Shown here piece after piece: positions 17,082 through 24,999 of a stretch of 64,000 bases of DNA (position 1 is the first letter of the stretch; every line of letters begins with the position of its first letter). A program made the position numbers and the translations under genes. The stretch spans positions 20,813 through 84,812 of the forward strand of contig CAZCSO010000006.1 of the NCBI GenBank assembly GCA_964501315.1, in the 5' to 3' direction. The notes beneath the pieces are model-generated. The model saw only the letters and a program-made list of their open reading frames with translations, made no database searches and was not told the origin of the DNA. The stretch is from UBA5603 sp964501315. GTDB lineage: Bacteria > Bacillota_I > Bacilli_A > Izemoplasmatales > Hujiaoplasmataceae.

Positions 17082-17115
17082 CAAAAAAAACGACTTCTCA
17101 AATGAAAAGTCGTTT
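17082..17115 (-). terminator. Terminator of the apbE gene
   Basis: AAACGACTT/AAGTCGTTT stem (17088-17096 with 17107-17115), followed on the minus strand by a long T run. Confidence 0.85.
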
Positions 17116-17121
17116 GCATCA

Positions 17122-18264
17122 TTATTCAGTATCAGAGAATTTATACAAGTATGTTTCAAAACCACTAGAATAGGTGACTGATCCATCGCCGTGATACCAG
17201 ATAGCCTCAAGACCCGGTTTGTTTTCTACGAAGGCCAATCCTTCTTCATACCCTAGTAGGTATACTGCAGTTGAGTAAATATCGGCTAACCCACCATCTT
17301 CATAAAAAACCGTCACAGCGGTTGGGTGGTCTAAATCGCCACCGGGATAATAGGTTCTTGGATCGATGATGTGATGATAATAGCGTTGATCCGATTCGCC
17401 GATGACGTAGCGTTGATAGTTTCCACTGGTTACAACCGACATGGCTTCCGGCATTTTTAAGATAACATAATAATCACTTGAGAATGAATCAAACGTGGGT
17501 GTCAATAGGGCAATGTAATAAAACCCATCGTCGTTATTAGGGTTGGTCCCTCCCGATTTTACGTTTGAGTTACCCGCATTTAAAAGATAATTGATGGATA
17601 AAGTATCTAAGAAATCTGTGACTTTTTCAGCAGCGTATCCTTTTCCAAACCCGCCAAGATCAATGGACATTCCTTCTTTCGCAAACGCAATCGTATGATG
17701 GGTTTCGTCTAAAATGATGTCGTTAGGATTAACGGGGAAGTCACCATCAAATACGGATGGATCGGGTATCGGACAGGTTGTTGAAGTAAGGTTAGTTGAA
17801 CACTCGGTGCTTTCACGAACGTCATGCCATATTTTCAAGATGGGATTTAAAGCGATATTAAAGATGGAGTCGCCATTCGATTTGATTTCTTTTTCGTGTT
17901 GTAATACGTAATCAATGGCTTCGTATAAGTCAGAATCAAGTGTCGTTACCGAAGGCGAATTTTCATTAATGGTATAGACGTTGGTCACGCCGTCGTAGGC
18001 ATAGTATTTATCAAATAACTGATGGTAATGCACCAACAAGGTTTCGACTGCATCAAAGATTTCTTCAACCTCATACCGTTCGTCAGGGCCTAAATAAAGC
18101 GTAAGCGAAATCGTCGTATCAAAGGTCGATGACCAAGTTTGCGTACATTTGTAGACCCCCTCACTATTACCGGGTACACAATAATCTTCGGAGGGTTTGG
18201 TTTGACAGCCTGTTAAAAGGAATACGGTGGCTATCATAAAAGCAATTAAAAGTCGTTTCTTCAT
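17122..18264 (-). CDS. apbE: ApbE-like FAD:protein FMN transferase, lipoprotein
   Basis: 380-residue exported enzyme that covalently attaches FMN from FAD to Thr/Ser of extracytosolic proteins. A lipoprotein signal peptide ends in LLTGCQ (lipid-modified Cys20). Catalytic landmarks are DLGGFGKGYAAEKV, NAGNSNVKSGG and HIIDPRTYYPGG. It is slightly longer than typical ApbE. No FMN-acceptor protein is visible in the window. A minus-strand TATAAT (18282-18287) and GGTGAT ribosome-binding site precede it. It is divergent from the NusG domain II gene, a partner family often found with ApbE. Confidence 0.92.
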   Translation of the reverse strand: MKKRLLIAFMIATVFLLTGCQTKPSEDYCVPGNSEGVYKCTQTWSSTFDTTISLTLYLGPDERYEVEEIFDAVETLLVHYHQLFDKYYAYDGVTNVYTINENSPSVTTLDSDLYEAIDYVLQHEKEIKSNGDSIFNIALNPILKIWHDVRESTECSTNLTSTTCPIPDPSVFDGDFPVNPNDIILDETHHTIAFAKEGMSIDLGGFGKGYAAEKVTDFLDTLSINYLLNAGNSNVKSGGTNPNNDDGFYYIALLTPTFDSFSSDYYVILKMPEAMSVVTSGNYQRYVIGESDQRYYHHIIDPRTYYPGGDLDHPTAVTVFYEDGGLADIYSTAVYLLGYEEGLAFVENKPGLEAIWYHGDGSVTYSSGFETYLYKFSDTE

Positions 18265-18358
18265 TCAAATCACCGGCTCATATTATACCATATTCGGATG
18301 ATTTGACCAATAATTATTGATTAACCCCATGATGAATACGCTATCGTTCGAGTGTACA

Positions 18359-18387
18359 TTGATTCATCACCTTTTTTTGTGTATAAT
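18359..18387 (+). promoter_or_regulatory. Promoter of the NusG domain II gene
   Basis: TTGATT (18359-18364), 17 bases, TATAAT (18382-18387). AAGGAGGAGAG follows before the ATG. Confidence 0.7.
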
Positions 18388-18419
18388 AGAAGCGACCTTT
18401 TCGACAAGGAGGAGAGTTT

Positions 18420-18926
18420 ATGAAAAAAAACGACATCATTTTTATCGCCGTATTGCTTTTCATCGGACTTTTATCTTTGTTAGGAATCAAGCTTTACGAA
18501 TCGAATCGAGCGACTGGGAATTTATACGCAAAAGTTTTTTATCAAGAGACGTTAATTCTCATGGTCGATTTACAAACGTATGATTATACCGTTTATGAAA
18601 GCCCGTATCGAAATCAAATCGACACAGGAAGGGCAGAAGAAGGAATCTTCTATGTTCCCGGATACATCATGACCGAAGCGGAAATGGCTGAGTTATGGGA
18701 AATTGACACCTATGCCAAAACAAATGAGATTGTGGGAATTAAACTTAAAATCGAAGATGAAAAAATCAGTGTCGATTATCAGGTGAGCCCAAAAGATCTC
18801 TGTGAGTTACAACCCCCCACCAATTCGAGTTTGCAACCGATTGTGTGCTTGCCTAATCAACTAGTTATCAACGTAATGACAGATATGACATCCGACGAAT
18901 TCATTCCGGATGCCATTATCGGGTGA
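18420..18926 (+). CDS. NusG domain II-containing membrane-anchored protein
   Basis: 168-residue protein with one N-terminal transmembrane helix (about 6-26) and an extracytoplasmic domain of the NusG_II type. Its C-terminal half shows ISVDYQVSPKDLCEL and PIVCLPNQLVINV, the paired-Cys pattern of this family. Function is unknown. Members are commonly encoded with ApbE, FMN-binding proteins and Gx transporters, all consistent with this neighbourhood. The stop overlaps the next start (TGATG). Confidence 0.8.
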   Translation: MKKNDIIFIAVLLFIGLLSLLGIKLYESNRATGNLYAKVFYQETLILMVDLQTYDYTVYESPYRNQIDTGRAEEGIFYVPGYIMTEAEMAELWEIDTYAKTNEIVGIKLKIEDEKISVDYQVSPKDLCELQPPTNSSLQPIVCLPNQLVINVMTDMTSDEFIPDAIIG

Positions 18927-19153
18927 TGTATATGTTTCCAGAGGCCGTATTTTTGGTATCACGCATTATTTTATTTTTCGTCGCTACACCCTTCATCTAC
19001 CGAGCCCTTCAAGCCCTTGATTTGTCTAAACTTTTCAAGGCAAATTCATCGGATCAAATTCGATTTATTTACATGGTGATTTCGATTATATTAGGCTATT
19101 TACTGATTGATGCATTGGTTTCGTTATTTGAAAATATGAATCAACTTTTATAA
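18926..19153 (+). CDS. DUF1146-like small membrane protein
   Basis: 75-residue protein with two transmembrane helices separated by the loop LQALDLSKLFKANSSDQIR. Layout and the RALQALDLSKLFK motif match the YwzB/DUF1146 family of unknown function. ATG at 18926 overlaps the upstream stop; ATG at 18932 is an alternative. Confidence 0.72.
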   Translation: MYMFPEAVFLVSRIILFFVATPFIYRALQALDLSKLFKANSSDQIRFIYMVISIILGYLLIDALVSLFENMNQLL

Positions 19154-19158
19154 AAAAA

Positions 19159-19188
19159 AGCAGCATCCCTACCACGGATGCTGTTTTA
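19159..19188 (+). terminator. Bidirectional terminator between convergent genes
   Basis: CAGCATCC/GGATGCTG stem (19161-19168 with 19176-19183) flanked by T-rich sequence on plus and an A run (T run on minus). Confidence 0.88.
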
Positions 19189-19800
19189 TTCGAAAACAAG
19201 AATCGTTTTCATAAGTGTGAGTTGTGTCTGAAATTGCGTTAACTTCAAAATCATATCATTGACTTTTTTTACTTCGATATCTTTGATTTGAAAGACTAAT
19301 TTGAGTTGATTGTTTTCGTAGAGCTTATCGACGTTTTTCGCTACTGAATGAAGATAATACTCTAACCCTCCTGCCGTTCCGTATGGACAAATTACGACAC
19401 ATTGCTGGTATAATACAGACGATGTCAGAATGGCTTGTCGAATGGTTTGTTTGGTGGTTGAAGCATAGGCTCTTATTAAGCCGCCCGCCCCGAGTTTAAT
19501 ACCACCGAAGTAACGAACAATAATCCCAATAATATTGGTCAACTGATGTTTTTTAAGAACCTCGAGAATGGGAACCCCCGCTGTTCGTTGTGGTTCACCA
19601 TCATCGCTTGAACGTTGCCAATCGCCCATATCACCCAGTATCGCCGCATAACAATAATGCGTCGCATTTGGGTAAGCCTTTTTAGCTTCTTGAAGGCAGT
19701 TATGGATGTCGGATTCCTTGGAAATGGGACAAAGGATTCCAATAAATCGAGATTTCTTGATTTCGTCATCAAAAACCGTGTATGTTTTGATTGAATTCAT
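19186..19800 (-). CDS. YigZ/IMPACT family protein (UPF0029)
   Basis: 204-residue cytoplasmic protein of the YigZ family. Diagnostic segments are KKSRFIGILCPI, RSSDDGEPQRTAGVPIL and VRYFGGIKLGAGGLIRAYA. The N-terminal IMPACT domain is followed by a small ferredoxin-like domain. Role is unclear; it is related to eukaryotic IMPACT, a translation-control factor. Minus-strand ATG ending at 19800 is chosen because GGTGAT lies just upstream. Confidence 0.92.
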   Translation of the reverse strand: MNSIKTYTVFDDEIKKSRFIGILCPISKESDIHNCLQEAKKAYPNATHYCYAAILGDMGDWQRSSDDGEPQRTAGVPILEVLKKHQLTNIIGIIVRYFGGIKLGAGGLIRAYASTTKQTIRQAILTSSVLYQQCVVICPYGTAGGLEYYLHSVAKNVDKLYENNQLKLVFQIKDIEVKKVNDMILKLTQFQTQLTLMKTILVFE

Positions 19801-19890
19801 AGTATCACCATTTTCAATTATAGCACGCCTCACACGAAAAACAATAGAATATCATAGGGATATATGATATAATATTTGGCGGTGAACGAG

Positions 19891-21072
19891 ATGGAAAAAT
19901 CACTTCAAGCAGGGATTAAACTTATCAATACACTTAAACACAACGGATACGATGCCTATTTTATCGGTGGATTTGTCCGTGATTTTTTGTTAAAACGTCC
20001 ATTTAAGGATATTGACATTGCGACTTCGGCGGTACCTCAAGCCGTTATAGGTCTCTTCCCTAATGCTAAAGCTACCGGCGAAAAATACGGTACCGTTACA
20101 GTTGTGATTGACGAGAATTCTTTTGAAGTGACCACTTTTCGAAAAGAAGGTCCCTATCATGACTACCGACATCCCGCAGAAGTCTTCTTTACCGATTCTT
20201 TAAAATCGGATGTTATGCGTCGTGATTTTACCATTAATGCACTTGCCATGACCGAACAAATGACCATTATCGATTACGTCCATGGACAAGATGACTTGTC
20301 ACGCGGAATTATCGCTGCCATCGGTGAACCCTATCAACGTTTTGAAGAAGACGCCTTACGGATTCTAAGAGCGCTTCGATTTCAATCAAAGTTAGGATTT
20401 CAGTTAGACCCATCCACAAAAGCCGCCATGAGTAAAGCTATGCCGCTTTTAGATCAAATTGCCAATGAACGTATTTTACAAGAGTGGAAGGAGATCGTTG
20501 AAGGAAATAACGCATTGATTGCCTATCAAACTTTGTTAGATTGCGGCCTTCCCACAGTCTTACATCCGCTTGAGAAAGGGTTATCGGTACTTATAGAGAA
20601 TCATGACTCACTTTCGTCTTTAGCAGCCTTCTATGCGTTTTGTTTTTGGATTGATCATCAAGAAATCCCCTCAGATTGGCGCTTTTCCAATAAACAAAAA
20701 GCTTTGATTGAAACCTTAATAACCCTCGCTGACGTCATTAAAGATGATGTCATCAATGTCTATTTGGTTTATTCCTATGGACTCGAAGTATGTTTACTCG
20801 CCAACGAAATGGTTCGAATCATGAAACCCACTCACAATCAAGAGACTTTGATACGCGACATGCATCACGCCATGCCTATTCATAAAACCTGTGATTTGGC
20901 TTTTAAGGGGCAAGATATCTTAAAACTTAATCTTTTAACAGACGCTCGTTTGATTGGCGATATTATTGATGATATTACTTATCAAGTTATCAGTCTTCAA
21001 CTTTCCAACACCTACGACGCCATCAAAACCTATGTATTAAAAAACATACATTCTTATCAAATAACGGAGTAA
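19891..21072 (+). CDS. cca: CCA-adding tRNA nucleotidyltransferase
   Basis: 394-residue class II nucleotidyltransferase that builds or repairs tRNA 3' CCA ends. Motifs are FIGGFVRDFLLKR, the metal-binding DIDIATSA, RKEGPYHDYRHP and RRDFTINALAM, then EDALRILRALRF. The C-terminal helical tRNA-binding part is intact. The three tRNAs in this window already encode CCA, so repair is a likely main task here. TATAAT at 19868-19873 and GGTG precede the ATG at 19891. The pullulanase gene starts four bases downstream. Confidence 0.95.
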   Translation: MEKSLQAGIKLINTLKHNGYDAYFIGGFVRDFLLKRPFKDIDIATSAVPQAVIGLFPNAKATGEKYGTVTVVIDENSFEVTTFRKEGPYHDYRHPAEVFFTDSLKSDVMRRDFTINALAMTEQMTIIDYVHGQDDLSRGIIAAIGEPYQRFEEDALRILRALRFQSKLGFQLDPSTKAAMSKAMPLLDQIANERILQEWKEIVEGNNALIAYQTLLDCGLPTVLHPLEKGLSVLIENHDSLSSLAAFYAFCFWIDHQEIPSDWRFSNKQKALIETLITLADVIKDDVINVYLVYSYGLEVCLLANEMVRIMKPTHNQETLIRDMHHAMPIHKTCDLAFKGQDILKLNLLTDARLIGDIIDDITYQVISLQLSNTYDAIKTYVLKNIHSYQITE

Positions 21073-21076
21073 TTTC

Positions 21077-23161
21077 ATGGATAACCGCAAATTTTATTGT
21101 TACCTAGATCAATTTGATGAACTCACCATCATCATTCCCATCAAGCATTATCGCGATAATAATACGTATCGCTTAATTGGCAATGATGAAACCATTGAAT
21201 TAAAAATTGTACAAAAGCTCAATATTGGCTCAGAAGTTAAATTAGTATGCCAATTTGACGCCTATATTCACCTTGAAAAGGTTTATTTTGTGATTGATGA
21301 AGATAATGAAAAATCAGAGTTGTATACGGGTAAAATTGTCCGCACCGATTTGTTCGATAATATCTATCATTATAAAAAGAATGATTTGGGTGTGACTTAC
21401 ACAAAGGATTCGTCCAAATTCAAACTATGGACACCGGTCGCAAAAGCGATTACGCTTGAATTGCTCAGTCCATCTGGCGATGTTCAATTACACAAAATGA
21501 TCTATCAAAATTTGGGCGTTTGGCGTCTTCTATTGGAAGGAGACTTTGAAGGCTATCGATATCGTTATCACGTCTATGTGAATGGCAAAACTCAAATTGT
21601 CACCGATCCCTATGGAAAAGCAAGCAACGCCAACGCAGAATACAATTACATCATCGACGCATCCAAGACTTACAAAATGAAGCATGCCTTTTCCTTTAGC
21701 GGAAAACCGTCTGATGCCATTTTATATGAAATGCATGTACGTGATTTCACCATTGATCCGTCCATTAATGCCAAGCATCCTGGAACTTACTTAGGATTAG
21801 TTGAAACCGGACTAAAAACTCCCAATGGACTTCCCGCCGGTTTGGATTATCTTGAATCCTTAGGCATCACACACGTCCAACTCATGCCGATATTTGATTT
21901 CGACGGTGTCGATGAGAATAATCCCAATAAAGCATATAACTGGGGCTATAACCCGCGGCAATACTTGGTTCCTTCGGGATGGTATTCATCCAATCCTAAT
22001 GATCCCTATGCCCGTATTAATGAGTTAAAACAGGCCATTGATGCACTTCATGAAAAAGGCATTGGGGTGGTCATGGATGTTGTCTATAATCATGTTTTTG
22101 ATGCTGAGACATTCCCATTTGAACGATTGATTCCCGGCTATGCCTATCACGTCGATCGGAATGGAATTTACACCGATGTTTCAGGATGTAAAAATGACTT
22201 GGCGACGCATCGAAAAATGGTTCGAAAATTGATCATCGATTCCGTTCTTTTCTGGGCCAACGAGTATCGTATTGACGGATTCCGATTTGATCTAATGGGA
22301 TTAATTGATTCAGAAACGATGAATGAATTACGTCAAGAATTGGATGAAATTGATTCGCATTTCATTGTATATGGAGAAGGTTGGAAAATGTATTCATCCA
22401 ACCAAGCGGATCGCATGGCGCATATGGGCAATAAAACAGTTCTTTATACCATCGGTTTCTTTAACGATCGTTTCCGTGAAACCATTAAAGGCGGAACGTT
22501 CTTTCCAGAAGCGCCGGGTTACGCAACGGGTCGAATTCAAGAAGCGCCCATCGTCAAAGAGATGCTACTGGGAAGTGCACACAATCGTTATCTGTTTAAA
22601 TACACGACGCAATCGATTAACTACGTCGAATGTCACGATAATTTGACGTTCTTTGATAAATGCTTGGCCATGACGGACGATCTAGAACTAATAAGAAAAC
22701 AAGAAAAACTTGCGACCGCCATGGTTATCTTGGCACAAGGCGTACCGTTTATTCACAGCGGTCAGGAGTTTTATCGAACCAAAGATCAAGATGAAAACTC
22801 ATATCAATCCGGTGATCTCGTCAATCGCATCGATTGGCAGCGATCTGATCTTTATCAAGATGATATTGAGTTCATAAAAGCATTGATATCCATTCGTCGT
22901 CATAACGATGCATTCAAATACAAAGCCTCTTCCGAACTGGACCAATACGTCGAAGTGATCAGTCTTCAATCGCATTCCATTCTCTATCATGTCAATAATT
23001 CCGAAGATTTCTTGATTGTGTTCAAACCGACAATGGATAAAGAAACCTTGATTATTCCCGAAGACTATCGTTTTTACCTTTCTTCCAGCAATCAATTTCA
23101 GATGTTGGATTCGCAGACGTATGAACTGTCGGACATCGGTACATTTTTATTTAAGAAATAA
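21077..23161 (+). CDS. pulA: Type I pullulanase
   Basis: 694-residue GH13 enzyme hydrolysing alpha-1,6 links in pullulan and branched glucans. N-terminal domains (about 1-200, including a CBM48-like module around LWTPVAKAITLELLSP) precede the barrel. The type I pullulanase signature YNWGYNP is present. The catalytic nucleophile is in DGFRFDLMG (about residue 405), the acid/base in YGEGW (about 433), and the transition-state Asp in ECHDN (about 520). There is no signal peptide, so it acts inside the cell. It is co-transcribed with cca and the YhaM-like gene, a functionally mixed operon. Confidence 0.94.
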   Translation: MDNRKFYCYLDQFDELTIIIPIKHYRDNNTYRLIGNDETIELKIVQKLNIGSEVKLVCQFDAYIHLEKVYFVIDEDNEKSELYTGKIVRTDLFDNIYHYKKNDLGVTYTKDSSKFKLWTPVAKAITLELLSPSGDVQLHKMIYQNLGVWRLLLEGDFEGYRYRYHVYVNGKTQIVTDPYGKASNANAEYNYIIDASKTYKMKHAFSFSGKPSDAILYEMHVRDFTIDPSINAKHPGTYLGLVETGLKTPNGLPAGLDYLESLGITHVQLMPIFDFDGVDENNPNKAYNWGYNPRQYLVPSGWYSSNPNDPYARINELKQAIDALHEKGIGVVMDVVYNHVFDAETFPFERLIPGYAYHVDRNGIYTDVSGCKNDLATHRKMVRKLIIDSVLFWANEYRIDGFRFDLMGLIDSETMNELRQELDEIDSHFIVYGEGWKMYSSNQADRMAHMGNKTVLYTIGFFNDRFRETIKGGTFFPEAPGYATGRIQEAPIVKEMLLGSAHNRYLFKYTTQSINYVECHDNLTFFDKCLAMTDDLELIRKQEKLATAMVILAQGVPFIHSGQEFYRTKDQDENSYQSGDLVNRIDWQRSDLYQDDIEFIKALISIRRHNDAFKYKASSELDQYVEVISLQSHSILYHVNNSEDFLIVFKPTMDKETLIIPEDYRFYLSSSNQFQMLDSQTYELSDIGTFLFKK

Positions 23162-23172
23162 AGGAGGATTTC

Positions 23173-24102
23173 ATGAATATCGAATTAGGAAAAACCTATC
23201 AATTCTATGGTAAAGTAGAACAGACCAATTCCTCAACCTACGAAGATTATCCTGTGAATGTCACCGTAGAAGACATGGATAAGGTGATTGTTCGTATTGA
23301 ACAAGGAACCGAGTTACAACTCAATAAAATCTATTACTTTGAAGCCGTAGGCGTTGAATTCAAAGATAAATTGCATTTAAAGGCATCCCTCGTTGAATTG
23401 ATGAAAGATCGCGCCATTGAAGACGATGAAAAAGAGCGATTGATGCGGGCGTTCTACGATTACGCTCCCATGAGTTTGGCAGATTTAAAAGCGGGCGTCT
23501 ATGGGTTTATGAAACGCTTGACGAATCCCACCATCAAAGCCATCACCGAGGATATATTTAACCGATATGAATCTGATTTTTTCATGTATCCCGCCGCAAC
23601 TAAATTTCATCATGCGTACATCTCGGGTTTAGCGTATCATACTTTGACAATGCTAAAACTAGCGGTAAAAATTGCGGATGTATACCCATTCTTAAACGAA
23701 GATCTATTAATATCGGGGATTATTTTACACGATATCACGAAAATCCTGGAATTTGATTCTTACGAAGGTTCTGAGTACACCCTTCAAGGGAAATTGGTTG
23801 GTCATATCACGTTAGGTACGAATGAAATCGCCTTGACGGCTAAAAGACTGAACGTCGATCAAACCGAAGAAGCGATGTTGCTTGAACACATCATATTGTC
23901 GCATCATTACTACGGTAACTTCGGTTCACCGAAAAAACCAAACATTGCAGAAGCGTTGATTATCCATTTCATCGATAACATCGATTCGAAAGTAGCCGTA
24001 CTCGGTGAAGCGTTAGAAGGCATCAAAGTGGGTTCATTTACTGAACCCATCGGAGTTTTGGATAAAGAGAAGTATTACAAGCATTCCCTATCGAAAAAAT
24101 AA
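23173..24102 (+). CDS. yhaM: YhaM-type 3'-5' exoribonuclease with HD domain
   Basis: 309-residue protein with an N-terminal OB-fold nucleic-acid-binding domain (about 1-85) and a C-terminal HD phosphohydrolase domain. Metal ligands appear in KFHHAYISGLAYHT, in ILHDITK (HD pair, about residue 188) and in LEHIILSHH. Size and order match YhaM/CBF1-like 3'-5' exonucleases. AAAGGAGG precedes the ATG; it closes the cca operon. Confidence 0.9.
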   Translation: MNIELGKTYQFYGKVEQTNSSTYEDYPVNVTVEDMDKVIVRIEQGTELQLNKIYYFEAVGVEFKDKLHLKASLVELMKDRAIEDDEKERLMRAFYDYAPMSLADLKAGVYGFMKRLTNPTIKAITEDIFNRYESDFFMYPAATKFHHAYISGLAYHTLTMLKLAVKIADVYPFLNEDLLISGIILHDITKILEFDSYEGSEYTLQGKLVGHITLGTNEIALTAKRLNVDQTEEAMLLEHIILSHHYYGNFGSPKKPNIAEALIIHFIDNIDSKVAVLGEALEGIKVGSFTEPIGVLDKEKYYKHSLSKK

Positions 24103-24107
24103 TGAAT

Positions 24108-24143
24108 GAGTTAACAAGGTTTGCTTTGTTAACTCTTTTTTTT
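24108..24143 (+). terminator. Intrinsic terminator of the cca operon
   Basis: GAGTTAACAA/TTGTTAACTC stem (24108-24117 with 24126-24135) followed by eight T. Confidence 0.92.
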
Positions 24144-24153
24144 GATGTATAAT
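24126..24153 (+). promoter_or_regulatory. Promoter embedded in the terminator's right arm
   Basis: TTGTTA (24126-24131), 16 bases, TATAAT (24148-24153). The -35 element is part of the terminator stem. Confidence 0.5.
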
Positions 24154-24177
24154 GATAAGAACGAAAGGAGTGGTCTG

Positions 24178-24960
24178 ATGATTCGGTTACTTCAAGAGGA
24201 TGATACACACGATCTGCTCGATTTTTTGTATCAAGAATCTGCTTTTAATATTTTCCCCATCGGCGATGTCGAAACATTTGGCATACACACTGATTTTTTA
24301 CATGTTTATGGCGATTATGTTAAAGGAACTCTGGAAAGCATTTTGCTAATCTATCATCAGAATGCCATCTATTATTCCATCGTTGAGACCATCAATCCTG
24401 ATTTCATCCCCATAGTGTCTCTCTACAACGTTCATGTAATATCAGGAAAAGAATCATTGATGAGTCGATGGATTCCTTACATTCCATCAAAAACGATTAA
24501 GACGATGTGTTTTTGTCGATTGAGAGAATCAACCCCTTTTGAAGATCATCATTTTTCTATTCATCGGTTATCAACGGAAGAAGAGGCTAAAGAATTGTTC
24601 GATTTATTAAAAAGGATAGATGAGTTTGCGGATCTGAAAACCGATAAAGAAGCGTTTGTCCAAGAAAAGATGCATGCCTTAAAAATGGGGATGACGTTAA
24701 CCATTCGCGAGAACAACCACTTGGTTGCAACGGCCTCAACGACCGCCACAACGTCGAAGAGTACGATGATAGTAGGAGTAGCTACCGACAAAGACTATCG
24801 TCATAAAGGCTATGCTACAGCGCTTTTAAAGGAAATAATAAAGCATTATGTTGATGAAAAGAAAGAATGTTGTTTGTTTTTCGATAATTTGGAAGCGGGC
24901 AGAATTTACGAACGGCTCGGATTTCGGATCATCGGTCGATGGATGATGATTCAACGATAA
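24178..24960 (+). CDS. GNAT-family N-acetyltransferase
   Basis: 260-residue protein whose C-terminal half is a GNAT domain; the acetyl-CoA loop is VATDKDYRHKGYATALL, followed by FFDNLEAGRIYERLGF. The N-terminal half resembles the divergent first domain seen in FeeM- or YjdJ-like tandem GNATs. The substrate is unknown. ATG at 24178 is selected by AAAGGAGTGG; an in-frame start at 24142 lies within the promoter. Confidence 0.87.
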   Translation: MIRLLQEDDTHDLLDFLYQESAFNIFPIGDVETFGIHTDFLHVYGDYVKGTLESILLIYHQNAIYYSIVETINPDFIPIVSLYNVHVISGKESLMSRWIPYIPSKTIKTMCFCRLRESTPFEDHHFSIHRLSTEEEAKELFDLLKRIDEFADLKTDKEAFVQEKMHALKMGMTLTIRENNHLVATASTTATTSKSTMIVGVATDKDYRHKGYATALLKEIIKHYVDEKKECCLFFDNLEAGRIYERLGFRIIGRWMMIQR

Positions 24961-24963
24961 AAA

Positions 24964-24996
24964 AAAGCTCTCAAGTTTGAACTTGGGAGCTTTTCA
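24964..24996 (-). terminator. Bidirectional hairpin terminator
   Basis: AAGCTCTCAAGTT/AACTTGGGAGCTT stem with T runs on both strands. It separates the GNAT gene from the convergent foldase-like gene. Confidence 0.85.
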
Positions 24997-24999
24997 TTG

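Noticed and set aside
18900..24200. Reassignment of TGA to tryptophan as in many Mollicutes
   Set aside because: Trp is encoded by TGG throughout and TGA ends genes, for example at 18924-18926, so the standard code applies.
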